From an uncultured Bacteroidia bacterium (GTDB taxonomy: Bacteria > Bacteroidota > Bacteroidia > Bacteroidales > UBA932), in assembly GCA_902779765.1 (NCBI GenBank), contig CACZCQ010000004.1, positions 1 to 64,000 on the forward strand: DNA of 64,000 bases, given 5' to 3'. Positions within the stretch are counted from its first letter, which is position 1. Each line of letters opens with the position of its first letter. This document shows positions 21,016-30,351 of the stretch, in pieces. The notes under the pieces are model-generated. The model did not search any database. It was not told the origin of the DNA and was given only the letters and a program-made list of their open reading frames with translations. Both the position numbers and the translations under genes were made by a program.

Positions 21016-23298
21016 ATGTCAGAAGAACTGAACCTGGTCAGGGACCTTGCGGTCATACTGATTTCAGCCGGAATATTCACCATCATATCCAAAGCCCTTA
21101 AGCAGCCGCTTATCCTCGGCTACATCATCGCCGGATTCCTGATCGGACCGAACATCAGTTTCTTCCCGGGTATTTCCAGCCAGGAGACCGTTCACCAGTG
21201 GTCCGAAATCGGAATCATCTTCCTGATGTTCGGTCTCGGCCTCGAATTCAGCTTCAAGAAGCTGATGAAGGTCGGTTCGAGCGCCATCGTGACCGCGCTG
21301 GTGAAATTCGTCGGCGTGTTCATAATCGGATTCGTCACGGCCCAGGCGCTCAGCTGGAGCTTTATGGAAAGCGTATTCCTGGGAGGTCTGCTGTCCATGT
21401 CATCGACGATGGTCGTAATAAAGACCTACGACGACATGGGCCTTAAAGACAAATCCTTCGCCGGGATGGTTTTCGGCACACTCGTGGTCGAGGACCTGAT
21501 AGCCATCCTCCTTATGGTGCTGCTTTCCACCATGGCGGTTTCAAAGTCATTCGCAGGGAAGGAACTGGTAATGAATATCGCCAAGCTGGTATTCTTCCTG
21601 CTGCTTTGGTTCCTGGTCGGCATATTCGTGATTCCAACCATCCTCAAGAAGGCCAGGAAATTCATCAACGATGAGATCCTCCTTATCGTGAGCTTAGGCC
21701 TTTGCTTTTCAATGGTAGCCCTGGCCACGGCCGTCGGATTCTCCTCCGCGCTGGGTGCATTCGTAATGGGTTCAATCCTAGCGGAAACAGTTGAAAGCGA
21801 GCATATTGACCATATAGTCGAACCGATCAAGAACCTATTCGGCGCGATTTTCTTCGTTTCGGTGGGTATGATGGTCTCCCCCGCCGTGATCGCCGAACAC
21901 TGGGGGCTGATCCTGCTGATCGCGGTAATAGTTGTCATAACCCATATCGTGTTCGCAGGATCCGGTATCATCCTGACGGGCAACGGCCTGTACAATTCGG
22001 TTCACACGGGATTCAGCCTGGCCCAGCTCGGTGAGTTCGGATTCATCCTGGCAGGAGTCGGATGTACCCTTGGCGTTATGCGGGAGTTCATATATCCGGT
22101 AATCATCGCGGTGTCCGTAATAACCACCTTTACGACGCCGTACATGATGAAACTGGCGGGGCCCACCTACGGAATGCTTCAGAAGAAACTCCCATCCTCC
22201 TGGCTGGAGCGCCTTTCTTCTTCGCCGAACAATTCCTCCATCCACACCGCAGCCGAGGACAATGAGTGGAAGAAACTCCTCACGGCATACTTTACCAGGA
22301 TCCTGCTTTACGGCGTCATAATCATAGCAATATTCATCGGGTCCAAGTTATACCTCGCACCCCTGGTGGACAAGGTCCTGCCTTCGGTCGGCGACAGGGT
22401 CCGCAAATACCTGGAAGCCGGAGTTACCCTTCTGGCTATGGCTCCATTCCTCTTCGGAATGGGCGTACATTCCGGGTCAATCAGCAAGAGCGCACCTAAG
22501 CTGATCAAAGAGAAGCAGAGCAATATCTGGCCGATTACCGGCCTGGTCTTCGCCAGGTCGTTCCTGGTCATCGGAATCATCCTTGGAGTCCTTTCCTCGT
22601 ATTTCCATCTGGCGGGATGGACAGTGCTGGCAATCATGCTTGCAGGAATCGTGTTCATATTCATGGCCAGGAAATCCATGCACAGGTATTCCGCCCTTGA
22701 GAAGCTGTTCCTCCAGAACTATAACGAAAGGGAGGAAAGTGAAAGGCGCCGCAGGCCTGTGAGCTCGTCCGTACGCCAGAAGCTGTCTACCTACGATGTC
22801 CGGACTGAGGCAATCAGGATCGCACAGGAGTCAATGCTGGCCGGAATGAAATTGAAGGACCTGCCTTTGAGAGACAGGTCGGGGGCCAATATCATCAAGA
22901 TTACGAGGGGGACGAAGAGCATCACCATCCCCTCCGGCGAAGTCGAGATATTCCCGGGAGACGTACTTCTGGCTGTCGGTACCACCGACCAGCTTGAGAG
23001 GCTCAGGAATATGATTTCAGACTCAGTTCCGGACACGCCCCTCGAAACCGGCGACGACGGCTTCCGCATAGAGCCGCACGTACTCACCGAAGACTCCTTC
23101 CTGACGGGTAAAACCCTTCGCAGCGCTGCCTTGAGGAAGTATCAGTGCATGGTCATAAGCCTTCTGAGGGGTGACCGGTTCATCACCAATCCCGAACCGG
23201 ACCTGGTCTTCCAGAAGGGCGACACCGTATGGGTCGCAGGAAATATTGCCAATATCGAAGCCGGATGGGCTGACGGGGAATCCGGGATCAAAGTTTGA
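21016..23298 (+). CDS. CPA2-family cation:proton antiporter with RCK_C domains
   Basis: 760 aa. About 12 transmembrane helices of the Na/H-exchanger (Kef/YbaL-like) type occupy residues 1-380, with GLGLEFSFKKL near 72 and the SSALGAFVMGSILAET block near 245. Two or three further helices follow (about 425-560), then a cytoplasmic tail with two TrkA-C (RCK_C) modules near 590-665 and 690-755. It probably exchanges K+ or Na+ for H+ at the inner membrane with gating by a ligand on the RCK_C domains. No complete NAD-binding TrkA-N domain is seen. It converges on and overlaps the next gene by 11 bp. Confidence 0.88.
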   Translation: MSEELNLVRDLAVILISAGIFTIISKALKQPLILGYIIAGFLIGPNISFFPGISSQETVHQWSEIGIIFLMFGLGLEFSFKKLMKVGSSAIVTALVKFVGVFIIGFVTAQALSWSFMESVFLGGLLSMSSTMVVIKTYDDMGLKDKSFAGMVFGTLVVEDLIAILLMVLLSTMAVSKSFAGKELVMNIAKLVFFLLLWFLVGIFVIPTILKKARKFINDEILLIVSLGLCFSMVALATAVGFSSALGAFVMGSILAETVESEHIDHIVEPIKNLFGAIFFVSVGMMVSPAVIAEHWGLILLIAVIVVITHIVFAGSGIILTGNGLYNSVHTGFSLAQLGEFGFILAGVGCTLGVMREFIYPVIIAVSVITTFTTPYMMKLAGPTYGMLQKKLPSSWLERLSSSPNNSSIHTAAEDNEWKKLLTAYFTRILLYGVIIIAIFIGSKLYLAPLVDKVLPSVGDRVRKYLEAGVTLLAMAPFLFGMGVHSGSISKSAPKLIKEKQSNIWPITGLVFARSFLVIGIILGVLSSYFHLAGWTVLAIMLAGIVFIFMARKSMHRYSALEKLFLQNYNEREESERRRRPVSSSVRQKLSTYDVRTEAIRIAQESMLAGMKLKDLPLRDRSGANIIKITRGTKSITIPSGEVEIFPGDVLLAVGTTDQLERLRNMISDSVPDTPLETGDDGFRIEPHVLTEDSFLTGKTLRSAALRKYQCMVISLLRGDRFITNPEPDLVFQKGDTVWVAGNIANIEAGWADGESGIKV

Positions 23299-24088
23299 CG
23301 ACCTCGCGGTCGAGATAGGGACGGAGTTCATTCCAGGGGACCTTGGCCTCAACTACTCCCTGGGCATAACTGGCGATAACGTATGGCTGGAAATACCAGG
23401 TTATCCCATCTTCGGACACGCCGAAGTATCCGTTAGGCACCATCCCGTCTTCCTCCATCATGCAGTATGTGGAGCCGGGATCGTCCGGAGAACCCCAGTC
23501 CTTCTGGAGCGCCGCCTTGATAAGCTCCGAGACGGGCTCTTCATATCCATCGATGAACATCATGTCCTCCTCCACTTCCTCGCCCGTCTTGAGATTGATA
23601 ACGTGCGGGATCAGGGACTGCATCCCGTGTGCACCGCCAAGGTAGTTCTCCGAATAGACCATATAGGTCTGAAGGTCGCCGTATGATTCCGCGAAACTGC
23701 CGGTGACCGTATAAGCCCAGTTGAATATCCAGGGAGAATCCTCATCCGCCTCGTAGGTCTCGCCGGCGTCTTTCTTGTAATCCTCGACCAGCCGGTCGGC
23801 ATAGTCCTTGGACGCCTGCGCCAGATCCACCCCGTCATACTCATCGCCGTAACAGAAGCGGACTATGAGATTGTTGATCCTGGCACACAGGGCCTTGCCT
23901 CCCTCGAATGTTTCCAGATACTCCACACCCTGGCTCACAGTCACTCCGGCGGAGTCCGACTGTTCAAGGACATGCTCGACCTCGCTATCGTAGGTCCTAA
24001 TGACTGTCTCTCCCCTCTTGCAGGAGACTATGGATATGGCGACCAGGATTGATGCAGCGGCCAGGAGACGGGATGTTCTCATATTCAT
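23288..24088 (-). CDS. DUF3298-domain (RsiV-like) lipoprotein
   Basis: 266 aa. A lipoprotein signal ends SIVSC. The middle contains a DUF4163/PdaC-like region and the C-terminal part a DUF3298 domain (MMFIDGYEEPVSELIKAALQ, followed by PYVIASYAQG near the end). In RsiV this domain binds lysozyme, but here there is no anti-sigma segment, so the role is unknown. Its 3' end overlaps the convergent antiporter gene. The divergent NhaC promoter lies at its 5' side. Confidence 0.75.
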   Translation of the reverse strand: MNMRTSRLLAAASILVAISIVSCKRGETVIRTYDSEVEHVLEQSDSAGVTVSQGVEYLETFEGGKALCARINNLIVRFCYGDEYDGVDLAQASKDYADRLVEDYKKDAGETYEADEDSPWIFNWAYTVTGSFAESYGDLQTYMVYSENYLGGAHGMQSLIPHVINLKTGEEVEEDMMFIDGYEEPVSELIKAALQKDWGSPDDPGSTYCMMEEDGMVPNGYFGVSEDGITWYFQPYVIASYAQGVVEAKVPWNELRPYLDREVVKL

Positions 24089-24130
24089 GGATTTGATTAC
24101 ACAATAATAGTTAATTATTCCTTAAAATCC

Positions 24131-24138
24131 TATCTTTG
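24131..24138 (+). promoter_or_regulatory. -7 box TATCTTTG of nhaC-like gene
   Basis: Exact TAnnTTTG box, 17 bp before the ATG at 24156. An A+T-rich palindromic stretch (AATAAT...ATTATT) lies just upstream; no TTTG -33 box is obvious. Confidence 0.6.
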
Positions 24139-24155
24139 CAACGACTTGACAAAAG

Positions 24156-25451
24156 ATGGCTGAAAAGAACCCCGCAAAAAAGAAGATGAACGGCTGGCTC
24201 GCCCTGAGCCCGCTCGCCGTATTCCTTATCACGTATCTGGTAACCTCCATTGTCTGCCGTGACTTTTACAAGGTTCCGGTTTCTTCGGCATTCGTGCTTG
24301 CTTCAATCTACGCGATGCTGATTACGAAGGGACCCGTCAACGAGAGGATCGGAGTATTCTCATCGGGCGCCGGAGACAGGAACGTCCTGCTGATGATCTG
24401 GATATTCGTCCTTGCGGGAGCGTTCGCCTCCGTAGCCAAGTCGATCGGAAGCGTTGAGGCCACTGTCAACCTGACGCTAAGGATCCTGCCGGGGAAATTC
24501 ATACTGGCGGGACTGTTCCTGGCCGCCTGCTTCATCTCGATGTCCATTGGTACCAGTGTCGGCACCATAGTCGCCCTTGTGCCTATTGCTTCAGGGATAG
24601 CATCCCAGGCCGACATCTCCCTGCCGCTGATAACGGCGCTGATCGTGGGAGGGGCCTTCTTCGGAGACAACCTGTCCTTCATCTCGGATACGACCATCGC
24701 GGCCACGACCACCCAGGGATGCTCGATGGCCGATAAGTTCAAGGCCAATATCTGGATAGCAGGGCCTGCCGCCCTTATCGTCACGGTCCTGTACGTAGTG
24801 ATCGGCTTCAATCTCAACATAACTCCCGAGATAGAATCGATCGATCCGCTAAAGCTGATCCCATACCTCTCCGTAATCATACTCGCCATCTGCGGAGTCA
24901 ACGTCCTGGTGGTACTCACGATAGGCCTGTTCCTCTGTGCGGTGATAGGTCTTACTGACGGGCTGACCTGGACCGGGTTCCTCGGCAGTGTCGGTGACGG
25001 TATCGCAGGCATGGGAGACCTGATCATAGTCACCATGCTAGCCGGTGGCATGCTTGAACTCATCCGCCACAATGGAGGCATTGAGTTCATAATCAATGGA
25101 TTGACAAAGGGAATCAAAGGCAAGAGAGGTGCGGAATTCAGTATCGCAGGACTTGTAGGCCTGTCGAATATCTGCACTGCCAACAATACCATAGCTATCC
25201 TCACCACCGGCAATATCGCCAAGGATATTTCCGAGAGGTTCAAAGTCGATCCACGCAAGTCGGCCAGCATACTGGACACCTTCTCCTGCGCCGTGCAGGG
25301 CCTGCTGCCCTATGGGGCGCAGCTTCTGATGGTGTCGGGATTCACCGGCATATCGGCCACGCAGATCATCCCGAACCTGTTCTATCCTTTCGTCCTGCTT
25401 GGAGTCGCATGCATTTCGATACTTCTCCGTCTTCCAAGGCGTTTCTCATAA
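24156..25451 (+). CDS. NhaC-family Na+/H+ antiporter
   Basis: 431 aa, about 11-12 transmembrane helices. The family core is visible in SMSIGTSVGTIVALVPIASG near residue 130, GGAFFGDNLSFISDTTIAAT near 165-185, and GLSNICTANNTIAILTTG near 330. It exchanges Na+ (or an organic acid, in some relatives) for protons across the inner membrane. It precedes a dicarboxylate/amino-acid:cation symporter gene by 13 bp, so the two may be one transcript linking Na+ extrusion to Na+-coupled uptake. Confidence 0.88.
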   Translation: MAEKNPAKKKMNGWLALSPLAVFLITYLVTSIVCRDFYKVPVSSAFVLASIYAMLITKGPVNERIGVFSSGAGDRNVLLMIWIFVLAGAFASVAKSIGSVEATVNLTLRILPGKFILAGLFLAACFISMSIGTSVGTIVALVPIASGIASQADISLPLITALIVGGAFFGDNLSFISDTTIAATTTQGCSMADKFKANIWIAGPAALIVTVLYVVIGFNLNITPEIESIDPLKLIPYLSVIILAICGVNVLVVLTIGLFLCAVIGLTDGLTWTGFLGSVGDGIAGMGDLIIVTMLAGGMLELIRHNGGIEFIINGLTKGIKGKRGAEFSIAGLVGLSNICTANNTIAILTTGNIAKDISERFKVDPRKSASILDTFSCAVQGLLPYGAQLLMVSGFTGISATQIIPNLFYPFVLLGVACISILLRLPRRFS

Positions 25452-25464
25452 TTGACAGCACACC

Positions 25465-26646
25465 ATGACCTCGAACAAGAAATTCCATCTTGGACTACTC
25501 CCACGCATCATCATCGCGATCATCCTGGGCATCGTCTTCGGTCTCTTCCTTCCGAAGTCCGCCGTCCGCCTGTTCGTAACCTTCAACAGCATATTCAGCA
25601 ATTTCCTGCAATTCCTGATTCCGCTGATCATCATAGGTCTGGTTACGCCAGCCATCTCCGACATAGGCAAGGGCGCGGGAAAGTTGCTCCTGATTACGGT
25701 CCTGATCGCCTATTGCGACACCGTCTTCTCCGGGTTGCTTTCATACGGTACGAGCGTGTGCGTATTCCCTAAACTCATTGGGAACACCGGTGCCTCGACA
25801 GTTTCGGAGTTCGAGAACATCGAGCCTTTCTTCACGATCCAGATACCCCCGATGGTCGATGTCATGGCTTCACTCGTCTTCGCCTTCACCCTCGGCCTGG
25901 GCATGGCCTTTTTCGGCTCCCCTCACCTCAAGAGATTCGCTGACGAGTTCAAGGATATCGTGGTCAAGACCATAGAGGTCGTGATCATCCCGCTGCTGCC
26001 CATTTACATATTCGGCATCTTCCTCAGCATGACCCATACAGGCCAGGCCATGCAGGTCATCAAGGTGTTCATCTCCATCATCGGAGTGATCTTCCTGCTC
26101 CATGTCTTCCTCCTGGTGCTCCAATACTGCATAGCCGGAGGAATCATCGGCAGGAATCCTTTCAGGTTGCTCGGCAAGATGCTGCCCGCCTATTTCACCG
26201 CCCTCGGCACATCATCATCCGCCGCCACGATTCCCGTGACGCTGAAATGCGCCAGGAAGAACGGTGTCAGTGAAGAGATCGCCGGATTTACGATTCCGCT
26301 CTGCGCAACCATCCATCTTTCAGGAAGCTGCCTCAAGATCACGGCCTGTGCCGTAGCCCTCATGATGATGCAGGGGATGCAGTTCGACTTCTGGATGTTC
26401 CTCGGTTTCATAATGATGCTGGGAGTGATGATGGTCGCTGCCCCGGGAGTTCCGGGAGGCGCCATAATGGCAGCACTCGGAGTGCTGGCCACCATGCTTG
26501 GCTTCGGAGAACAGGAGCAGGCCCTGATGATCGCTCTCTACATCACGATGGACAACTTCGGTACCGCCTGCAACGTCACCGGAGACGGAGCTATCGCCCT
26601 TGTCATCGACAAGATATTCCATAAGAAAAAGGCGGACACTGAATAA
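25465..26646 (+). CDS. Dicarboxylate/amino acid:cation symporter (DAACS family)
   Basis: 393 aa. The family serine-rich hairpin is clear (ALGTSSSAATIPVTL near residue 250), followed by GFTIPLCATIHLSGS and the C-terminal DNFGTACNVTGDGA that corresponds to the substrate/Na+ site region of GltPh-like carriers. It imports acidic or neutral amino acids or C4-dicarboxylates with Na+ or H+; the exact substrate cannot be read. The NhaC gene immediately upstream could supply the sodium gradient. A hairpin terminator overlaps its stop codon. Confidence 0.88.
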   Translation: MTSNKKFHLGLLPRIIIAIILGIVFGLFLPKSAVRLFVTFNSIFSNFLQFLIPLIIIGLVTPAISDIGKGAGKLLLITVLIAYCDTVFSGLLSYGTSVCVFPKLIGNTGASTVSEFENIEPFFTIQIPPMVDVMASLVFAFTLGLGMAFFGSPHLKRFADEFKDIVVKTIEVVIIPLLPIYIFGIFLSMTHTGQAMQVIKVFISIIGVIFLLHVFLLVLQYCIAGGIIGRNPFRLLGKMLPAYFTALGTSSSAATIPVTLKCARKNGVSEEIAGFTIPLCATIHLSGSCLKITACAVALMMMQGMQFDFWMFLGFIMMLGVMMVAAPGVPGGAIMAALGVLATMLGFGEQEQALMIALYITMDNFGTACNVTGDGAIALVIDKIFHKKKADTE

Positions 26647-26656
26647 GTGCCGCCTT
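26631..26656. terminator. Bidirectional terminator hairpin between convergent genes
   Basis: GGCGG(A)CACT pairs with AGTGCCGCC around a GAATA loop, a 9-bp stem with one bulged base, overlapping the TAA of the symporter. Read on the minus strand it is followed by TTTTTC, so it should stop transcripts from the DUF4890 gene. On the plus strand the tail is only TTCCC. Confidence 0.65.
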
Positions 26657-26686
26657 CCCTATTATCGTAGTCCCATCAGGGACCGG

Positions 26687-27319
26687 TTAATCCCATTCTC
26701 CTCCTCCGCCGGAGTTTCCTCCGCCGAAGCCGCCTCTATTGGATCCGCCGAATCCGCCCCTGCCAGGTCCGCCGGCACCGCCGGGGCCACCGAAGCCACC
26801 CCTTCCGGGTCCTCCGGGGCCATAGCCTCCGGGACGTCCCTGACCCTGCTGACGACGGTTCATGTTCTCCTTCCAGGTCTTGAACTGATCCTCGGTCAGG
26901 ATTTCCTTGAGCTCGTTCTCATAGGCCTCCCTTGCAGCCTGCATCTCATCGACCTGCCCTTCAGCTTCCTTGTCCTTCTTTGCTTTCCTGGCCTTCCTTG
27001 CCTCCTTGCCGGTTGCCTTTTCAGTCTCATTGCCTTCCTGGCCTACATTGGCCTCCTCCGGCCTCTCACGGCGGGCACGTCCCATTCCGGGGCCTCCCTG
27101 ACCGGGGCGCAGTGCGTTGGGATACTTCTGGTTCAATTCGAGAAGCTTCTCAGCCTGGGTCTCATTGAGGCCAAGTTCCCGAACCATCCAATCCGTACGC
27201 ATCTTGATAAGGGTGGCCTCATCGGGCCTCTGGAAACCCTGCCCACGGTTCTCCCACTGGGCGAAAGCGCTGACACAAAGGAGCAGCGCAGCGGTAATTA
27301 CCAATAAAGTCTTTTTCAT
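26687..27319 (-). CDS. Secreted DUF4890/Spy-like protein with Gly-rich tail
   Basis: 210 aa with a Sec signal peptide (cleavage after VSAFA, near residue 20). Two LTxxQ-like motifs (LGLNETQAEKLLELN near 50; ILTEDQFKTWKENM near 140) flank a Lys/Glu-rich helix, as in periplasmic Spy/CpxP-type and DUF4890 proteins. The last 55 residues are almost purely Gly, Pro, Arg and Phe (GGPGRGGFGG repeats). A chaperone-like periplasmic role is possible from the family; the low-complexity tail is unusual and may differ between strains. Confidence 0.75.
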   Translation of the reverse strand: MKKTLLVITAALLLCVSAFAQWENRGQGFQRPDEATLIKMRTDWMVRELGLNETQAEKLLELNQKYPNALRPGQGGPGMGRARRERPEEANVGQEGNETEKATGKEARKARKAKKDKEAEGQVDEMQAAREAYENELKEILTEDQFKTWKENMNRRQQGQGRPGGYGPGGPGRGGFGGPGGAGGPGRGGFGGSNRGGFGGGNSGGGGEWD

Positions 27320-27405
27320 GATATCCTGTTTATTGTTAAATGTTTATCTGCATTTTTAGACAGGATTACCCGCCCGGGGTTTAATCCCAGAACCGATTTT
27401 TGGTG

Positions 27406-28230
27406 CTAGGAATACATCTTCCCTATTATCCGGAGGACGAATGACTGGGGGAACCGCCTTATCGCCCAGACAAGGAGGCTGTATATGAAAGTCGGGGTTA
27501 CTTCAGGTTTCATCCTCCTGCGGCGGAGCTGCCTGACGATGGCACGGCCGATGACTTCCGGCTTCATCCCGTTTACCTCATCCTTCGTCATTGCCTCCAG
27601 ACCTTTCAAGGTCTTCAAGAAATACGGGGAATCAGCATCCTGAGCCTTGACGGCAACTTTCCTGGCTGCCGTAAAGCCAGTCTTCACGTCTCCCGGCATG
27701 ACCGAACAGCATTGGATACCGAAATCCTTAGTCTCGATGGCAAGGGCCTTGGTAAGATTCAGGATACCGGCCTTGACCGCTGAATAGAATCCCTGGTAAG
27801 GAAGAGGGGCAACGGCGGCCACGGAAGACACCGTCACCACCCGGCCATGGCCTTGCTTCCTGAATATGGGAAGGCATGCATCGATAGTCTTCACCACTCC
27901 GTAGAAAGTGGTCCTGAACTGGGCTTCAACCTCCTCGATGGAAGTCTCTTCCACAGGTCCGGCTATTCCGTTGCCGGCATTACAAACAACGGCATCCAGC
28001 CTGCCTTGTTCGGAAATGATACGGTCCACGACGGTTGCAACGGCGGTGGCATCATTGACATCCATGACCACCGGGTGCATATGCTTACCTTCGGAATATC
28101 CTTCCGGGGCCTTACCGCTCCTCGAAGCTGCATAGACGGTCATTCCTGCGTCGCACATCAACCTGGCTGCAGCACCGCCAATTCCGCTGCTGCCTCCTGT
28201 AATCAGAACTACCTTTACGTCTCCTTTCAT
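27406..28230 (-). CDS. Short-chain dehydrogenase/reductase (SDR)
   Basis: 274 aa classical SDR. The cofactor motif TGGSSGIG lies at residues 11-18, CNAGNGIAG near 85, and the catalytic Ser-Tyr-Lys set in VSSVAAVAPLPYQGFYSAVKAG (split here by PLPYQGFYSAVK) near 135-155. A C-terminal basic helix follows. It reduces or oxidises an unknown carbonyl or alcohol with NAD(P)(H). A perfect -7 box ends only 4 bp before the ATG, so the mRNA is probably leaderless. It diverges from the metal ATPase gene. Confidence 0.88.
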   Translation of the reverse strand: MKGDVKVVLITGGSSGIGGAAARLMCDAGMTVYAASRSGKAPEGYSEGKHMHPVVMDVNDATAVATVVDRIISEQGRLDAVVCNAGNGIAGPVEETSIEEVEAQFRTTFYGVVKTIDACLPIFRKQGHGRVVTVSSVAAVAPLPYQGFYSAVKAGILNLTKALAIETKDFGIQCCSVMPGDVKTGFTAARKVAVKAQDADSPYFLKTLKGLEAMTKDEVNGMKPEVIGRAIVRQLRRRRMKPEVTPTFIYSLLVWAIRRFPQSFVLRIIGKMYS

Positions 28231-28234
28231 ATTC

Positions 28235-28242
28235 CAAAGATA
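28235..28242 (-). promoter_or_regulatory. -7 box TATCTTTG of SDR gene
   Basis: Exact TAnnTTTG box on the minus strand, with only 4 bp between it and the ATG at 28230, implying transcription starts at or next to the start codon. Confidence 0.6.
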
Positions 28243-28302
28243 GCAAATAATTCACTTTGCAACCCGGTTGCATCTTTTTCTCCCGACCTTTGCCACTGGA
28301 AG

Positions 28303-28426
28303 TGAAAGACATTTCGTCCCAGAACCACTGCCACCCTCGGCACGTTAAGAGGGGGGACCGGAGCGGAACGAAGTGAAGCGAGCGGTGGGGTCGCGAAGCG
28401 ACGGTTCAGGGATGAAATGTCTTTCA
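28303..28426 (+). other. Structured 5' element upstream of metal ATPase (18-bp closing stem)
   Basis: Arms 28303-28320 and 28409-28426 pair over 18 bp, with a single G-U wobble if read as plus-strand RNA. They enclose 88 bases that hold a GTCGC-GAA-GCGAC hairpin (28390-28402) and a TGCC...GGCA hairpin near 28329. The element ends 25 bp before the P-type ATPase ATG. It could be a cis-acting leader (for example metal- or attenuation-dependent) or a mobile intergenic repeat. I do not recognise a known riboswitch class. Confidence 0.5.
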
Positions 28427-28451
28427 TCGGCTAAAGGTAATAGTTATTCAA

Positions 28452-30335
28452 ATGGAAAAGGAGAATAAGGAAAGATTGATCAAGATCGTCGCAAGTGCGG
28501 TTCTGCTTGTGGCGGCGATCGTCGTGAGCAAGGTTTGCAACCTGAAACTGTGGCAGGAACTGCTGATATTCCTGGTGCCATATCTCATAGTAGGCTGGGA
28601 AACCCTTTCTGAGGCGGCGGAAAAGCTTTTCCATGGCGAACTGCTGGACGAGGACTTCCTGATGGGCATCGCGACCCTCGGTGCCCTGTGCATAGGCTTC
28701 CTTCCGGGAGCAGAGAGCCAGTTCCCGGAGGCAGTGTTCGTGATGCTTTTCTTCCAGGTCGGCGAATTCTTCGAAGAGATGGCTGAAGGCAGGAGCAGGG
28801 ATTCCATTTCCGCCCTGATGGACATCAGGCCTGACACCGCCAACGTCGAGAGGGACGGAACGGTAACAACGGTCTTCCCCGCCGAGGTCGCGATAGGAGA
28901 AACAATAGTCGTAAAGCCTGGAGAGAAGGTCCCGATGGACGGAATCGTCATCGAGGGAAGCTCAAGCCTGGATACCGTAGCCCTTACCGGCGAAAGTGTG
29001 CCGCGCGGTATAGGTCCCGGGGACGAAATGCTTTCCGGATGCGTGAACCTGAGCGGAGTCATCCGCGCCAGGGTCACCAAGTCGTTCGGGGAATCGACGG
29101 CTTCGAAGATAATAGACCTGGTCGAAAACGCCTCCGCCAACAAATCCGGCAGCGAAAGTTTCATCACACGGTTCGCCAAGGTATACACCCCGATCGTAGT
29201 GGCCGCGGCTGTACTGCTGGCCATCCTTCCTCCGCTGTTGTCGGGAGATTTCTCCGGCAATATCGCGAAATGGCTCTACCGCGCGCTCACCTTCCTGATC
29301 GTTTCCTGCCCGTGCGCCCTGGTTGTCTCGATTCCGCTGGCATTCTTCGGTGGCATAGGCGGAGCTTCCAGGAAGGGCATCCTTGTCAAAGGATCGAATT
29401 ACCTTGAAGCCCTTGCAAAACTGGATACCGTGGTATTCGACAAGACGGGCACATTGACGGAAGGAGTGTTCGAGGTGACCGCGGTACATCCGGAAAAACT
29501 GTCCGGGAAGGAACTGCTGCATCTCGCCGCCCACGTGGAGCGGTACTCCACTCACCCGATAGCCGCTTCCCTGCGGAATGCCTATCCTGAAGATAATGAC
29601 GACTGCATCATCGAAGGGATGGAGGAAGTCGCCGGTCACGGAGTCAAGGCGATGGTCAACGGTCAGGAAGTCATGGTAGGGAATGCATCGATGATGGAGG
29701 CCGCAGGAGTGGAGTGGAAGCCATGCGAGAGGACTGGGACGATAGTCCACGTATGCGTGGACGGAGTATACGCCGGTCATATAGTAGTGTCCGACAGGAT
29801 AAAGGAAGATGCTGCAGGAGCCGTCGCATCCCTGAAGGAATTGGGAGTCACTAGGACGGTGATGCTTACCGGAGACAAGGAAGAAGTGGCCGCGGAAGTG
29901 GCTTCAGCAGCAGGAGTCGATGATTATCTCGCCGGCCTTCTGCCGGAAGACAAGGTGAACGCCGTACAGGAACTGCTGGCCGGTGTCGGCCAGGGGAAGA
30001 AGCTTGCCTTCGTAGGAGACGGAATCAACGATGCCCCGGTCCTGGCCAGGGCGGATGTCGGAATAGCGATGGGGGCCCTGGGATCTGATGCGGCGATCGA
30101 AGCTGCCGACGTAGTCCTTATGGACGACAAGCCTTCAAAGCTAGCTGATGGGGTGAAAATAGCACGCAAGACGCTCGGAATCGCCCGCCAGAACACCTTC
30201 TTCTCTATATTCATCAAGGTCCTGGTGCTGCTGCTGGCAATTCCGGGAGTTGCCACGATGTGGATGGCGGTTCTGGCTGACGTAGGCGTACTCGTCCTGG
30301 CGGTACTTAATTCCACCAGGGCGCTGAAAGCCTGA
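28452..30335 (+). CDS. Heavy-metal-translocating P1B-type ATPase (probable Zn/Cd/Co class)
   Basis: 627 aa. It exports soft or transition metal ions using ATP. The membrane motif SCPCAL gives metal ligands Cys286 and Cys288. The phosphorylated Asp330 lies in FDKTGTLTEG, the actuator TGES near residue 180, and the hinge GDGINDAPVLARADVG near 522. It has no N-terminal Cys-x-x-Cys HMA domain. The sequence resembles ZntA/CadA-like pumps more than CopA, but metal specificity is not secure. A Fur-family regulator is encoded 0.7 kb downstream on the other strand, and a structured element precedes the gene. Confidence 0.92.
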   Translation: MEKENKERLIKIVASAVLLVAAIVVSKVCNLKLWQELLIFLVPYLIVGWETLSEAAEKLFHGELLDEDFLMGIATLGALCIGFLPGAESQFPEAVFVMLFFQVGEFFEEMAEGRSRDSISALMDIRPDTANVERDGTVTTVFPAEVAIGETIVVKPGEKVPMDGIVIEGSSSLDTVALTGESVPRGIGPGDEMLSGCVNLSGVIRARVTKSFGESTASKIIDLVENASANKSGSESFITRFAKVYTPIVVAAAVLLAILPPLLSGDFSGNIAKWLYRALTFLIVSCPCALVVSIPLAFFGGIGGASRKGILVKGSNYLEALAKLDTVVFDKTGTLTEGVFEVTAVHPEKLSGKELLHLAAHVERYSTHPIAASLRNAYPEDNDDCIIEGMEEVAGHGVKAMVNGQEVMVGNASMMEAAGVEWKPCERTGTIVHVCVDGVYAGHIVVSDRIKEDAAGAVASLKELGVTRTVMLTGDKEEVAAEVASAAGVDDYLAGLLPEDKVNAVQELLAGVGQGKKLAFVGDGINDAPVLARADVGIAMGALGSDAAIEAADVVLMDDKPSKLADGVKIARKTLGIARQNTFFSIFIKVLVLLLAIPGVATMWMAVLADVGVLVLAVLNSTRALKA

Positions 30336-30351
30336 TTACGATAAGCGCCGT

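Noticed and set aside
26687-27319. Repeat-generated artefact because of the Gly-rich end
   Set aside because: A signal peptide, a Spy/DUF4890-like core and a terminator support a real gene; only the tail is low complexity.
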